Below, one piece after another: positions 18,819 through 27,410 of a DNA stretch of 64,000 nt (positions are counted from its first letter, which is position 1; every line of letters begins with the position of its first letter). The notes beneath the pieces are model-generated. The model did not search any database. It had not been told where the DNA came from and saw nothing but the letters and a program-made list of their open reading frames with translations. Made by a program: the position numbers and the translations under genes. The stretch comes from Phytomonospora endophytica (GTDB lineage: Bacteria; Actinomycetota; Actinomycetes; Mycobacteriales; Micromonosporaceae): assembly GCF_014202425.1 (NCBI RefSeq), contig NZ_JACHGT010000016.1, positions 1 through 64,000 on the forward strand, given 5' to 3'.

Positions 18819-19613
18819 TCAGCGGAACCGGCCGAAATCAGGTGGGCGTTTCTCGCTGAACGCCGCCGCCCCCTCCGCGGCTTCGGCCGTGCGGCCGAAC
18901 ACGTCCAGTCCGTCGAACGCCAGGTGGGACAGCCCGCCTAGGTGGTCGCTGTCGGCGTTGAACGAATGTTTCAGGAAGCGTAGCGCGGTCGGGGAGAGCG
19001 CATTGATCTTCGCGGCCCACTCGATGACCGTGTCGGTGAGCCGGTCGGCGGGGACGACCTCGTTGACCAGTCCCCAGTTCAGGGCGGTGTGGGCGTCGAT
19101 GAGTTCGCAGAGGAACCAGAGTTGGCGGGCGCGTTTCTCGCCGATGACGCGGGCGAGGTAGGCGGAGCCGAAGCCGGCGTCGAAGCTGCCGACGCGGGGC
19201 CCGGACTGGCCGAATCTGGCGTGTTCGGCGGCGATGGTGAGGTCGGCGAGGACGTGCAGGACGTGTCCGCCGCCGACGGCGACGCCGTTGACGGCGGCGA
19301 TGACGGGTTTGGGCACGTCGCGGATGATGCGGTGGAGGCGTTCGATTTCGAAGGTGCCCCATTCGGTTTCGCCGTAGGAGCCGGTTTCGGCGCGTTCTTT
19401 GACGTCGCCGCCGGCGCAGAAGGCGCGTTCGCCGGTGCCGGTGATGACGATGACGCCGACGGCTTTGTCGGCCCAGGCGTGTTTGAAGGCGCTGATGAGT
19501 TCGTCGACGGTCCGTCCCCGGAAGGAGTTCATCCGTTCCGGTCGGTCGATGGTCACGGTGGCGGTGGCCTGGCTGACCTCGTAGCGGACGTCGGTGAAGT
19601 CGTCTGGGTGCAT
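18819..19613 (-). CDS. Crotonase-family enzyme, MenB/BadI-like
   Basis: A 264-residue enoyl-CoA hydratase/isomerase-fold enzyme. It carries the oxyanion blocks GERAFCAGGD and NGVAVGGGH, and the segment GSFDAGFGSAYLARVIGEKRAR typical of 1,4-dihydroxy-2-naphthoyl-CoA synthase and of 2-ketocyclohexanecarboxyl-CoA hydrolase. Both relatives catalyse Dieckmann or retro-Dieckmann chemistry on cyclic acyl-CoAs. No other men or ring-degradation genes are nearby, so I do not give a symbol. It is transcribed toward bpa, 19 bases upstream of it. Confidence 0.82.
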   Translation of the reverse strand: MHPDDFTDVRYEVSQATATVTIDRPERMNSFRGRTVDELISAFKHAWADKAVGVIVITGTGERAFCAGGDVKERAETGSYGETEWGTFEIERLHRIIRDVPKPVIAAVNGVAVGGGHVLHVLADLTIAAEHARFGQSGPRVGSFDAGFGSAYLARVIGEKRARQLWFLCELIDAHTALNWGLVNEVVPADRLTDTVIEWAAKINALSPTALRFLKHSFNADSDHLGGLSHLAFDGLDVFGRTAEAAEGAAAFSEKRPPDFGRFR

Positions 19614-19684
19614 GGGAAGTCACGATAGGGGTTTCGGGCGGTGTTGTGGACTCTTCCACGGTGGGAGGGTCCAGGCTTGGTGGC

Positions 19685-20446
19685 ATGCGGGAGGAGCTAC
19701 TCACGATCGGCCGCTTCGCGCGGTTGTGCCGGTTGTCGGTGAAGCGGTTGCGGCATTACGACGAGTTGGGCCTGCTGACGCCGGCGCGTGTCGATCCGCA
19801 CAGCGGTTACCGGATGTACGAGCGCGGGCAGGCGCGGGACGCGTTGACGATCGCGCTGCTGCGGGACGCCGATGTGCCGCTTCCGGCGATCGCGTCGATC
19901 GTGCGGGCGTCACCGGAGGCGAGGTCGGGGCTGTTGCGGGCCGAGGGCGAGCAGCTGGCGGCGCGGATCGAGCGTGACCGGGAACGGTTGCGGCTGCTGG
20001 AGCGGCTGGCGGCGGATTCGCCGTACGACATCGCGCGGGAAACCGTGGCGGCGCTGGATCTGGTCGTCGTGGAGGGCGTGTGCGATCCCGACGGGATCGG
20101 GGCCGTGACGGGTGGGCTGGTCGGGCGGCTGCTGGGGTCGGCGGGGGCGTGGGTGCCGCCGGTCGTCGGGCTGTTCCCGCTGGATCTGCGCGACGGGATG
20201 CGCGTGGCCGTTGGCGTGCGCGCGCCTTCGCCGACGCTGCGGTTGCCTGCCGTCGACACGGTCACGACCACCCATCACGGCCCGTACGGCGGGCTGCCGC
20301 TGGCGTATCACGCGCTGCTGTCGTGGATCGGCGACCGGGGCCTGGTGCCGCGGGCGCCGGTGCGCGAGGAGTACCTGGTCGCGCCGGGCGAGGCCGCCGA
20401 GGAGGAGCTCGTCACCCGTATCTCGATTCCCGTGGAGGAAACATGA
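19685..20446 (+). CDS. MerR-family regulator with GyrI-like effector domain
   Basis: A 253-residue regulator. The N-terminal winged helix shows LTIGRFARLCRLSVKRLRHYDELGLL, followed by a dimerisation coiled coil (about residues 85-120) and a C-terminal GyrI-like small-molecule binding domain as in BmrR/TipA-type proteins. Such regulators sense hydrophobic drugs. ATG 19685 begins exactly at the canonical N-terminus. It overlaps the next gene, another GyrI-like protein, by four bases (ATGA), which strongly suggests they work together. Confidence 0.9.
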   Translation: MREELLTIGRFARLCRLSVKRLRHYDELGLLTPARVDPHSGYRMYERGQARDALTIALLRDADVPLPAIASIVRASPEARSGLLRAEGEQLAARIERDRERLRLLERLAADSPYDIARETVAALDLVVVEGVCDPDGIGAVTGGLVGRLLGSAGAWVPPVVGLFPLDLRDGMRVAVGVRAPSPTLRLPAVDTVTTTHHGPYGGLPLAYHALLSWIGDRGLVPRAPVREEYLVAPGEAAEEELVTRISIPVEET

Positions 20447-21015
20447 AACCCGTTGAGTTCAAGGCGACCGCCGCCCCCGCGCTCATCAACGTCCCGTCGC
20501 TGACCTACCTGATGACCGACGGGAAGGGCGACCCCGACGGCGAGGTCTACCGGACCGCCGTCGAGGGCCTCTACCAGGCCTCTTATGCCGTGCGGGCCGC
20601 GCTCAAACCCGTCACGACTTACACGGTCGGAACCCTCCAGGGCCGCTGGCACGGCGTGGGACTCGACCCCGACCGCTCCTCATGGCGCTGGACGATGATG
20701 ATCGCGCAACCGCCCGAGGCGACCGCCGACGTCGTCGCGGCGGCCTTCGCGGCGGTGAAGAAGCCGCGGCCGGGACTCGACCTGGTGCGCCGGGAGGTCT
20801 TCGCCGAAGGCGAGTGCGCGCAGATCCTGCACGTCGGGCCCTACGCCGACGAGAAACCCGCCCACGACCGCCTTATGGCCTTCATCGCGGCCGAGGGGCG
20901 GGTCGTGAGCGGGTCCCATCACGAGATCTACCTGTCCGATCCGAGGCGGGTGGCACCGGAGAGGATGCGGACGATCCTGCGTTATCCGGTGGCTAGTGGG
21001 GCCACGGCCACATGA
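20443..21015 (+). CDS. GyrI-like small-molecule-binding protein
   Basis: A 190-residue stand-alone GyrI-like (SHS2-fold) protein, beginning MKPVEFKA and containing the family blocks YLMTDGKGDP and QILHVGPYADEKP. It has a strong ribosome binding site (GGAGGAA) inside the end of the MerR gene and overlaps it by four bases. Family members bind, and in some cases hydrolyse, cyclic or cationic toxins. Here it probably sequesters or processes the ligand sensed by the upstream regulator. It converges with an FG-GAP gene and overlaps that gene's end by 23 bases. Confidence 0.85.
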   Translation: MKPVEFKATAAPALINVPSLTYLMTDGKGDPDGEVYRTAVEGLYQASYAVRAALKPVTTYTVGTLQGRWHGVGLDPDRSSWRWTMMIAQPPEATADVVAAAFAAVKKPRPGLDLVRREVFAEGECAQILHVGPYADEKPAHDRLMAFIAAEGRVVSGSHHEIYLSDPRRVAPERMRTILRYPVASGATAT

Positions 21016-22450
21016 TCGGGCCGATCGCGGTGTAGGTGAGTTGACGACCGGCGAGGATGTCGCTCCACGGCACGGCGTAGGCGGGCGCGCCGACCCACTC
21101 CTCCAGGTAGAGGTACTCGCGCGAGGCGCCGTAGGCGCCTCCGACGTTGTAGGCGGGCAGTCCGGGGTCGGCGCGCTCGAACCGCAGATCTCCCGTGCCG
21201 GGGGTCTTGGTGGGCAGGAAGACGTGCCACCCGGAGTCGGCCGACGCGACCCAGCGGACCGTCGACGGCGTCCCGAATTTCCCGTCGCCCATGATCGCGA
21301 CGATGACGTCGCCCCCGAACTCGTCCCACTGCTCGACGCTCCCGGGCACGCCCGCCGTGGCCTGGTTCACGGCCGTGACCTGGGTGACCTTGCCGCCGTT
21401 GGTGACCTGGACCAGGTGCGCGATGCCCTCGAAGGAGGTGTCGGCGTCGCCGATGTGCTCGTAGGGGACGCCGACGGCCACGAGCGCGCCGATCGACGCG
21501 CTCGCCGAGGGCCGGTAGGAGATGACCGAGAGCGAGGACCCGAACTGGTCATAGGTTTCGGGTCCACCGGAGATGCCCGGGGTGTCCTGGCTGAACCCGG
21601 CGAGCGGGGTGGGCGCTCCGGCGCGGAAGGTGTTGCTGAAGACGTGGACCATCCCGGCCATGTCGTTCCAGCCGATGCCCTCGTCGGGCGTCCCGACGGC
21701 GAAGTAGCGGTCGGTGACCGCGAGGGTCGCGCCGAAGCCGTCGCGCGTCTCGGCGGTCCCGGCGACTCCGGTGCTGTTCTGGCTGATGAAGTCCCAGGCA
21801 CCGGCCCGCCAGTACCAGACGGCACCGGCGTCCTCGACCGAGCCGATGCTCTCGCCGGGTGCCGACACGAGCAGGTACGGGACGCCGTCGGAGGTGACCG
21901 ACGCGGCGAGCGCGGCGCCGAAGGCGTCGCCCTCCTCGCGGACCTCGGGGACGTCGGGACTGTTCTGCTGGAGCGCGATCGCGCCGGCGGGGTTCAGTCC
22001 GCCGGGCGCGCCGGGGATGACCCAGATCATGCCGGCGCCGCCGGTGGAGCCGATGCTCTCGCCGGGTGCGCCGACGACGAGGTCGTCGCAGCCGTCGCGG
22101 TTCCAGTCGAGGCTGGCGTGGGCGGCGCCGAAGTGGTCGTTGTACTCGGACAGGTCGGGCATGCCGGCCGTGTCCTGGCTGTACGTCGACGTCCGGCGGC
22201 CGCCACCGATGTCGGCATAGGTGACCGCGAAGGCCCCGGCGTAGGTCTTGCCGCCGACGGTGGCCCACTCGTCGGCGAGGACGACGTCGCGCGTGCCGTT
22301 GCAGTCGAGGTCGTAGGCCTCGTCGCGGACGTAGTCCTGGGCGGCGGCGGGCGTGGCGGGCTGGACGACCGTGAGGGCCGCGCCCGCGAGGGCGGCGGCG
22401 AGGAGGAGCTTGTTCACGCGGACGCCAAGCTGTCGGGAGGGACGGGTCAC
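20993..22450 (-). CDS. Secreted FG-GAP repeat protein, copy 2
   Basis: A 485-residue exported protein with an N-terminal signal peptide ending near AAAQ and about six FG-GAP/integrin-alpha-type beta-propeller blades (repeats of the type GxxFGAAL...VVGAPGE). Each blade carries Asp-rich calcium-binding loops, such as DWNRDGCDD. There is no catalytic signature, so a binding or scaffold role at the cell surface is likely. GTG 22450 overlaps the stop of the upstream paralogue by four bases (GTGA) with GGAG before it, so the two are translationally coupled. Confidence 0.85.
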   Translation of the reverse strand: MTRPSRQLGVRVNKLLLAAALAGAALTVVQPATPAAAQDYVRDEAYDLDCNGTRDVVLADEWATVGGKTYAGAFAVTYADIGGGRRTSTYSQDTAGMPDLSEYNDHFGAAHASLDWNRDGCDDLVVGAPGESIGSTGGAGMIWVIPGAPGGLNPAGAIALQQNSPDVPEVREEGDAFGAALAASVTSDGVPYLLVSAPGESIGSVEDAGAVWYWRAGAWDFISQNSTGVAGTAETRDGFGATLAVTDRYFAVGTPDEGIGWNDMAGMVHVFSNTFRAGAPTPLAGFSQDTPGISGGPETYDQFGSSLSVISYRPSASASIGALVAVGVPYEHIGDADTSFEGIAHLVQVTNGGKVTQVTAVNQATAGVPGSVEQWDEFGGDVIVAIMGDGKFGTPSTVRWVASADSGWHVFLPTKTPGTGDLRFERADPGLPAYNVGGAYGASREYLYLEEWVGAPAYAVPWSDILAGRQLTYTAIGPIMWPWPH

Positions 22451-23871
22451 CACGATCGGTTCTCCAGGACCGGTTCGTTCGCGCCCCGGAGGATGTTGTT
22501 CCAGGGGACGCCGAAGTACGGGCCGCTGCCGAGATAGAGGTACCGCGCCGAGGCCGCGAGTTCGCCGAAGCCGAAACCGCCGTCGGCGGGCAGGCCGTGG
22601 CGCGTCGCCTGCATCCAGATGTCGGACGCGCCGGGGTTCTTGACGCCGCGCATGACGTGGGCGGCGCCGTAGAAGCCGTCGGCGGTGGTCTCGCCGGGGA
22701 CCGAGGCGGCCCACACGGTCGTCGACGGTGTCGCGATGGCGCTGCCGTCGCTGGTCGCGACCACGACCCCGGCCCCGAGGTTGTCGCCGTCCTGGGCGCT
22801 GTCGGGGACGCCCTCGGCGCTCTGGTCGAGATAGCTCAGCGCGGTGACCTTGCTGCCGACGACCGACACGAGGTGCGCCGAACCGGCGTCCTCGGCGGTG
22901 TTGGAGATCAGGTCCTCATCGGGCACGCCGATGGCGAGGAGAACGCCGACGGGCGCGCTCGTGCTGGAGCGGTAGGACACCAGGGAGACCGAGCTGCCGA
23001 AGAAGTCGAACTCCTCGGGCGTGCCCTCGACTCCCGCCGTACCCTGAGTGACGCTCGCCATCGCCCACGGGCGGCTCGTCGCCGAACCGTGCGTCATGAC
23101 CTGCACGGCACCGGTCCAGGAGGCGCCGTCGTCGTAATAGGGCATGCCGACGGCGAAGAAACGCTCGTTGGCGACGAGGACCTCGCCGAAGTGGTCGACG
23201 TCGTCGGAGTTCCCGATGACGCCCTTGGTGTCCTGGGTGATCGTGGTCCACTTCCCATCGCGCAGGTAGTGGATCATCCCCCCACCACCGCCGTACCGCC
23301 CGACCGTCTCATCCGGGCTGCCGATGATGAGGAAGGGAGCGCCCGCCGAGGTCGTGCCGGCGGCGAGGCTCGTGCCGAAACCGTCGCGCGTCTCGGCCGT
23401 GCCGGGGACACCGGCGGTGTTCTGGCTGTACGCGAAGGACTTCGAGGTGTCGAGCCCGGTCGGGGAGCCGGGGATGATCCACACCATCCCGGCCTCGGCC
23501 GCCGAGCCGATGCCTTCGCCGGGAGCGCCGACGACGAGGTCGTCGCAGCCGTCCTTGTTCCGGTCGTAGGAGGAGTGGACGGCGCCGAAGCGGTCGCCCT
23601 TCTCGGCGGTGCCGGTGATGCCGGGGGTGTTCTGCGTGAAGTGGGCCGTCCGGCCGGTGGTCGTGTAGACGACGGCGAAGCCGCCGGAGCCGGGAAGCTC
23701 GTCCGGGCCCGATTCGTCGTGGTAGGCGTCGCGGAGGCCGTCGCAGTCGAAGTCGTCGGTCTCCTGTGGCAGGTAGACACCGTCGGCCTGCGCGGGAGTG
23801 GACGAGAGGGCGGTGAGCGTGGCCGCGGCCAGGAGGGCGGCGGCGAGCGCTGGCACTGTTCTTCTGTACAT
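22447..23871 (-). CDS. Secreted FG-GAP repeat protein, copy 1
   Basis: A 474-residue paralogue of the protein encoded just downstream. It starts MYRRTVPALAAALLAAA with a cleavable signal peptide, then six or so beta-propeller blades with FG-GAP motifs and a DRNKDGCDD calcium loop. Both proteins end in a related segment (YLYL...VPWxxIL), showing that they arose by duplication. In actinobacteria such proteins are usually secreted and of unknown ligand. The promoter should lie in the 110 bases shared with the divergent oxidoreductase gene. Confidence 0.85.
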   Translation of the reverse strand: MYRRTVPALAAALLAAATLTALSSTPAQADGVYLPQETDDFDCDGLRDAYHDESGPDELPGSGGFAVVYTTTGRTAHFTQNTPGITGTAEKGDRFGAVHSSYDRNKDGCDDLVVGAPGEGIGSAAEAGMVWIIPGSPTGLDTSKSFAYSQNTAGVPGTAETRDGFGTSLAAGTTSAGAPFLIIGSPDETVGRYGGGGGMIHYLRDGKWTTITQDTKGVIGNSDDVDHFGEVLVANERFFAVGMPYYDDGASWTGAVQVMTHGSATSRPWAMASVTQGTAGVEGTPEEFDFFGSSVSLVSYRSSTSAPVGVLLAIGVPDEDLISNTAEDAGSAHLVSVVGSKVTALSYLDQSAEGVPDSAQDGDNLGAGVVVATSDGSAIATPSTTVWAASVPGETTADGFYGAAHVMRGVKNPGASDIWMQATRHGLPADGGFGFGELAASARYLYLGSGPYFGVPWNNILRGANEPVLENRSW

Positions 23872-23981
23872 CAGGCACCTTCGGGCAGAGGGGGGCTGCC
23901 GAGAAGATACTCGATCCGGGGGGCCGCCGGTCCTGGCCGAACATCCGCCGTTCACCTGACCGTCACGGCAGACTCGTGGGC

Positions 23982-24902
23982 ATGCCACGAGCTCTCGTCT
24001 TCAGCGAATACGGCGGTCCGGAAGTCCTCCGCCTCATCGATGTCCCCCTGCCCGAACCCGGTCTGGGCGAGGTGCGCCTGCGCGTCCGGGCGGCGGGCGT
24101 GCAGCCTTTCGACAACGCGTTCCGGGCGGGCATGGCGCGTGCCTGGGCGCCGGCGAGTTTCGACCGGGGTGGCGGCCCGCAGCCGACGGGGACGGAGGCG
24201 GCGGGGGTCGTCGACGCCGTCGGCGACGGGGTTTCCCGCCTGACGGTCGGTGACGAGGTGCTCGGGTGGTGCGGTGGGGCCTTCGCGGAGTACACCGTGG
24301 TGCCCGAAGGGCAGCTCGCGGCGAAACCGGCGGGCATGCCGTGGGCGGAGGCGGGGTCGCTGACGGCGTCGGGGCAGACGGCGCACAGCGCGCTTCGGGC
24401 CCTGGGCGCCGAGGAGGGTGAGACCTTGCTCGTGCACGCCGCGGCCGGGGGTGTCGGGAGCTATGCCGTGCAGTTGGCCGTCGCGTGGGGAATGCGCGTG
24501 ATCGGGACGGCGTCGGCCCGCAACCACGACTATCTGCGCGAGTTGGGCGCCACACCGGTCGCGTACGGGCCCGGTCTCGCCGACCGCGTCCGCGCGATCG
24601 CCGCGGTCGACGCGTCCTTCGACGCCGTCGCCACCGACGAGTCGCTGCGGGTGGGCGCCGAACTCGCGCCCGGCCGTGCCGGGACGATCGCGGGCGACCC
24701 GGGCAAGGCCGCCGGGTTCGGCGTGCGCTGGCTCGACACGGGCCGCGACCTGCCGAGCCTTCAGGAGCTGCTCGCGCTGTACGGCGACGGGAGACTGCGG
24801 GTCGAGGTCGCGCGGACCTTCCCCCTGGACCGCGCGGCCGAGGCGATGAGCGAGGTCGCGACGGGGCACGTGCGCGGGAAGGTCGTCGTCACGCCGGCGT
24901 GA
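23982..24902 (+). CDS. Quinone-oxidoreductase-like MDR enzyme
   Basis: A 306-residue medium-chain dehydrogenase/reductase lacking the structural-zinc Cys cluster. The NADPH site is AAAGGVGSYAVQLA, and the segments GVQPFDNAFRAG and GDEVLGWCGGAFAEY match the zeta-crystallin/QOR-like group. These enzymes reduce quinones or enones with NADPH. ATG 23982 is preferred over GTG 23976. A strong terminator follows the stop. Confidence 0.85.
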   Translation: MPRALVFSEYGGPEVLRLIDVPLPEPGLGEVRLRVRAAGVQPFDNAFRAGMARAWAPASFDRGGGPQPTGTEAAGVVDAVGDGVSRLTVGDEVLGWCGGAFAEYTVVPEGQLAAKPAGMPWAEAGSLTASGQTAHSALRALGAEEGETLLVHAAAGGVGSYAVQLAVAWGMRVIGTASARNHDYLRELGATPVAYGPGLADRVRAIAAVDASFDAVATDESLRVGAELAPGRAGTIAGDPGKAAGFGVRWLDTGRDLPSLQELLALYGDGRLRVEVARTFPLDRAAEAMSEVATGHVRGKVVVTPA

Positions 24903-24907
24903 CGAGA

Positions 24908-24945
24908 AGCGGGGCCCGGCGCGTGCGCCGGGCCCCGCTCTTTCC
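24908..24945. terminator. Bidirectional terminator
   Basis: A perfect 15-bp stem (24908-24922 with 24925-24939; core GCGGGGCCCGGCG) with a very tight loop is followed by CTTTCCTT. It lies between the converging MDR and subtilase genes. Confidence 0.8.
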
Positions 24946-25026
24946 TTGTACATCAACCGCTGCGGCCGTGTCGCTGCCTTCCGAACCGACCCGGCCACGC
25001 GGTCGTCGTCACGTGCTCCTGAAGCC

Positions 25027-26223
25027 TCAGGCGCCCGCGATGAATCCCACGTAGAGCAGGAGGTTCGGCGAACCGGTGCCCGGGTCGGTGACGACGTCCG
25101 GGGTCGCGTTCTCCGTCAGCGCCGCCGCCACGTCGGCGGGGGTCGCCGAGGTGTTGGCCGACAGGTACAGCGCGGCCGCGCCGGCGACGTGGGGCGTCGC
25201 CATCGAGGTGCCGCTGATGGTGTTCTCGCCGCCGTCGAGCCACGCCGAGGTGATGTCCTCGCCGGGGGCGAAGATGTCGACGCAGCTGCCGTAGCTGGAG
25301 AAGTCGGCCTTGGCGTCGGTGTTGTTCGTCGCGCCGACGGTGATGGCCGACTCGACCCGCGCGGGCGAGTAATCGCACGCGTCATCGGCGGAGTTGCCCG
25401 CCGCGACGGCGTAGGTGACGCCCGATTCGACGGAGGCCGCGACGGCCGCGTCGAGAGTCTCGTCGGCGCCGCCGCCGAGGCTCATGTTGGCGACCGACGG
25501 TCCACTGTGGTTCTCGGTGACCCAGTCGATGCCCGCGACGACGCCCTCGGTGGTGCCGGAGCCCGCGCAGTCGAGGACGCGGACGCCGACCAGCGCCACA
25601 TCCTTGGCCAGCCCGTACTCGGTGCCGCCGATGGTGCCCGCCACGTGCGTACCGTGACCGTTGCAGTCGGTCGCGTCGTCATCGTTGTCGACGGCGTCGA
25701 CACCGCTGGTCGCGCGGCCACCGAAGTCAGGGTGGTCGAGCGTGACACCGGTGTCGATGATGTACGCGGTGACGCCGGTGCCCTCGTTCGGCGACGTGTA
25801 GCTGTCGTCGAGCGGGAGGGCGTTCTGGTCGACGCGGTCGAGACCCCACGACGGAGGACTCGGCTGCTCGCCGAGGCTCCAGACCTGACGGTCCTGCTCG
25901 ACGAACGCGACACGCGGGTCGGCGGCGAGCCGCCGGGCCTGTGTGTCGTCCATCGTCGCGGCGAAGCCGCCGAAGCTGTCGAAGGTGTTGGTGATCGTGG
26001 CGTCGTAGCGACCGCCGAGCAGCGACGAGGCGTCCTCAGTGGACACTCCGTCGGCCAGCTTGATCAGGAACTCACCGGAGATTGCGCCTTCGGCGCCTGC
26101 GCCAAGAACGTTGCCCTCAGCCTGTGCCGGGGAGGCTGAGAGCAACGCGAGGCCCAGCGCGGCCACCGCGGAGACACCGACACCGGTGGCTACGCGGCGC
26201 CGGAAGGACGTGGATTCCTTCAT
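25027..26223 (-). CDS. Secreted subtilisin-like serine protease (proteinase K group)
   Basis: A 398-residue preproprotease: signal peptide (to ASPAQA, about residue 35), an inhibitor I9-type propeptide (about residues 36-110, containing GEFLIKL and [11 protein letters not shown]), then the S8 catalytic domain. The triad is Asp in [14 protein letters not shown], His in [10 protein letters not shown] and Ser in [14 protein letters not shown], with Asn in [13 protein letters not shown]. Paired Cys residues suggest disulfides. No C-terminal domain is present. An AAAGGAA ribosome binding site precedes ATG 26223. An extracellular general protease is expected. Confidence 0.93.
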   Translation of the reverse strand: MKESTSFRRRVATGVGVSAVAALGLALLSASPAQAEGNVLGAGAEGAISGEFLIKLADGVSTEDASSLLGGRYDATITNTFDSFGGFAATMDDTQARRLAADPRVAFVEQDRQVWSLGEQPSPPSWGLDRVDQNALPLDDSYTSPNEGTGVTAYIIDTGVTLDHPDFGGRATSGVDAVDNDDDATDCNGHGTHVAGTIGGTEYGLAKDVALVGVRVLDCAGSGTTEGVVAGIDWVTENHSGPSVANMSLGGGADETLDAAVAASVESGVTYAVAAGNSADDACDYSPARVESAITVGATNNTDAKADFSSYGSCVDIFAPGEDITSAWLDGGENTISGTSMATPHVAGAAALYLSANTSATPADVAAALTENATPDVVTDPGTGSPNLLLYVGFIAGA

Positions 26224-26251
26224 GCCGTTCCTTTCACTGTCCGTAAGTGAC

Positions 26252-26278
26252 AAACCCGGACATGGGGTCCGGGTTTTT
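26252..26278 (-). promoter_or_regulatory. Leader hairpin before the subtilase gene
   Basis: A 10-bp inverted repeat (26252-26261 with 26267-26276; arm AAACCCGGAC) with a 5-nt loop and T/A runs lies 28 bases before the subtilase start. On the forward strand it looks like an intrinsic terminator; in the subtilase mRNA it forms a stable leader hairpin that could attenuate transcription or protect the message. Confidence 0.55.
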
Positions 26279-26925
26279 CGAACACTTCCAGACAGGTTGA
26301 GGAATGTAAACCCTTCGATGCCATTGATGAGGACCTTCGGCCTAGTGACGAAAGGCGGGGGTTCTGCTAGCGAACTTTACGAACGTTAGGGCGGACAAGG
26401 GATCCCGACACCGACGGCGGCCGCGTCGACCCCTGCCGAAGCGCGCCCGCACAGGTACGGATTCCCGGCGCGTAAGCCCAGTTCAACGCTACTTTTGTTG
26501 GTCCACAAGGGAAGCGGCCGAGGATGCTCCCGAGACCACCTGGCGCCACGGGAAATCCGGCGGCGGTCGCCACGACTGTGACCGCTCCCATGCCGACGCG
26601 GAGGCTACCGACGGGTAGCCTCAAGCCGATTTCGCTGATTCCCAGCATATGGACATCGAGATCGCTCGATAACCGAGCGTCGCCGACGGATGTGGCCTGC
26701 CCGGGCCGTTGCGGAATCGGGAAAGTCACAGTGAAAGCACGCACTTCATTGGGAATGGTGTCCAATGCGGACTCATCGCCGGATGCGGCCACGCGATCAT
26801 GGGTATGCCTCGCCGGCCGCGCCAGATCGGGGCCGGCCGGGTCCCGGCGCACGGCGGGGCCACCGGTCCCGGTCAGGTGCGCTCCCGCCGTCCGGCGCGC
26901 GTGGAGGAAGGAAAGGCGATAGGTG
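26279..26925. other. Intergenic stretch without a confident gene
   Basis: About 650 bases separate the subtilase leader from a small reverse-strand gene. Open frames exist on both strands, but none shows a recognisable domain, a good ribosome binding site or convincing third-position bias. The first 100 bases, less GC-rich than the surroundings, probably hold the subtilase promoter. The rest may be a decayed gene. Confidence 0.4.
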
Positions 26926-27279
26926 TCAGTGCCGGGTTCCGGGGCGGTACAGCAACTCCAGGATCGACCGGGCCGTGGTGATCCAGCACTCCAGGAACTC
27001 CGCGGTCGGCGGATCGGTGCGCGCCGGAAGCTCGTGCAGCAGCCCGCGGAAGAGGGGGTGCGCGGCCATGGGGAGTCCGGAGTCGTCGTCGGGGTGCGGC
27101 GGGCCGTACTGGTGCGGCGGCTCGAAACGCTCGCGCGGGAAGTCGCGGTGATCGCGCGGGTCACGGCGGCGGTCGGGCGGCATGAGCCCGAGAAGCGGGT
27201 CGCCGTCGACGGCGTGGCCGACGGGACCGTCATGGGTCACCGTCTGTGCGTTGTCCGGAACTCTGTTCACCTTGTCCAT
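26926..27279 (-). CDS. Small hypothetical protein
   Basis: A 117-residue protein I do not recognise. The N-terminal half is Pro/Asp/Arg-rich and probably disordered. The C-terminal 45 residues form an amphipathic region (FRGLLHELPARTDPP, then TAEFLECWITTARSILELL) that looks like a small helical domain. ATG 27279 was chosen as the first start inside the consistent frame; no strong ribosome binding site is visible. It is divergent from a membrane protein gene 131 bases away. Confidence 0.5.
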   Translation of the reverse strand: MDKVNRVPDNAQTVTHDGPVGHAVDGDPLLGLMPPDRRRDPRDHRDFPRERFEPPHQYGPPHPDDDSGLPMAAHPLFRGLLHELPARTDPPTAEFLECWITTARSILELLYRPGTRH

Positions 27280-27410
27280 GGTGCCGCACACAAGGCGTAG
27301 TCGGGGCGAATCCGGGCGTGTGTCGCGAATCCGGCTTTTCGCGAGCGGGTTTCCTAGCGGGACCTTAACAAGGGTGGCGCGCCTCGACGGACCTCAATAC
27401 GCTGCCGGAC

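Noticed and set aside
26524-26922. Forward open frame in the gap after the subtilase
   Set aside because: No domain, no ribosome binding site, and the codon pattern does not match neighbouring genes.
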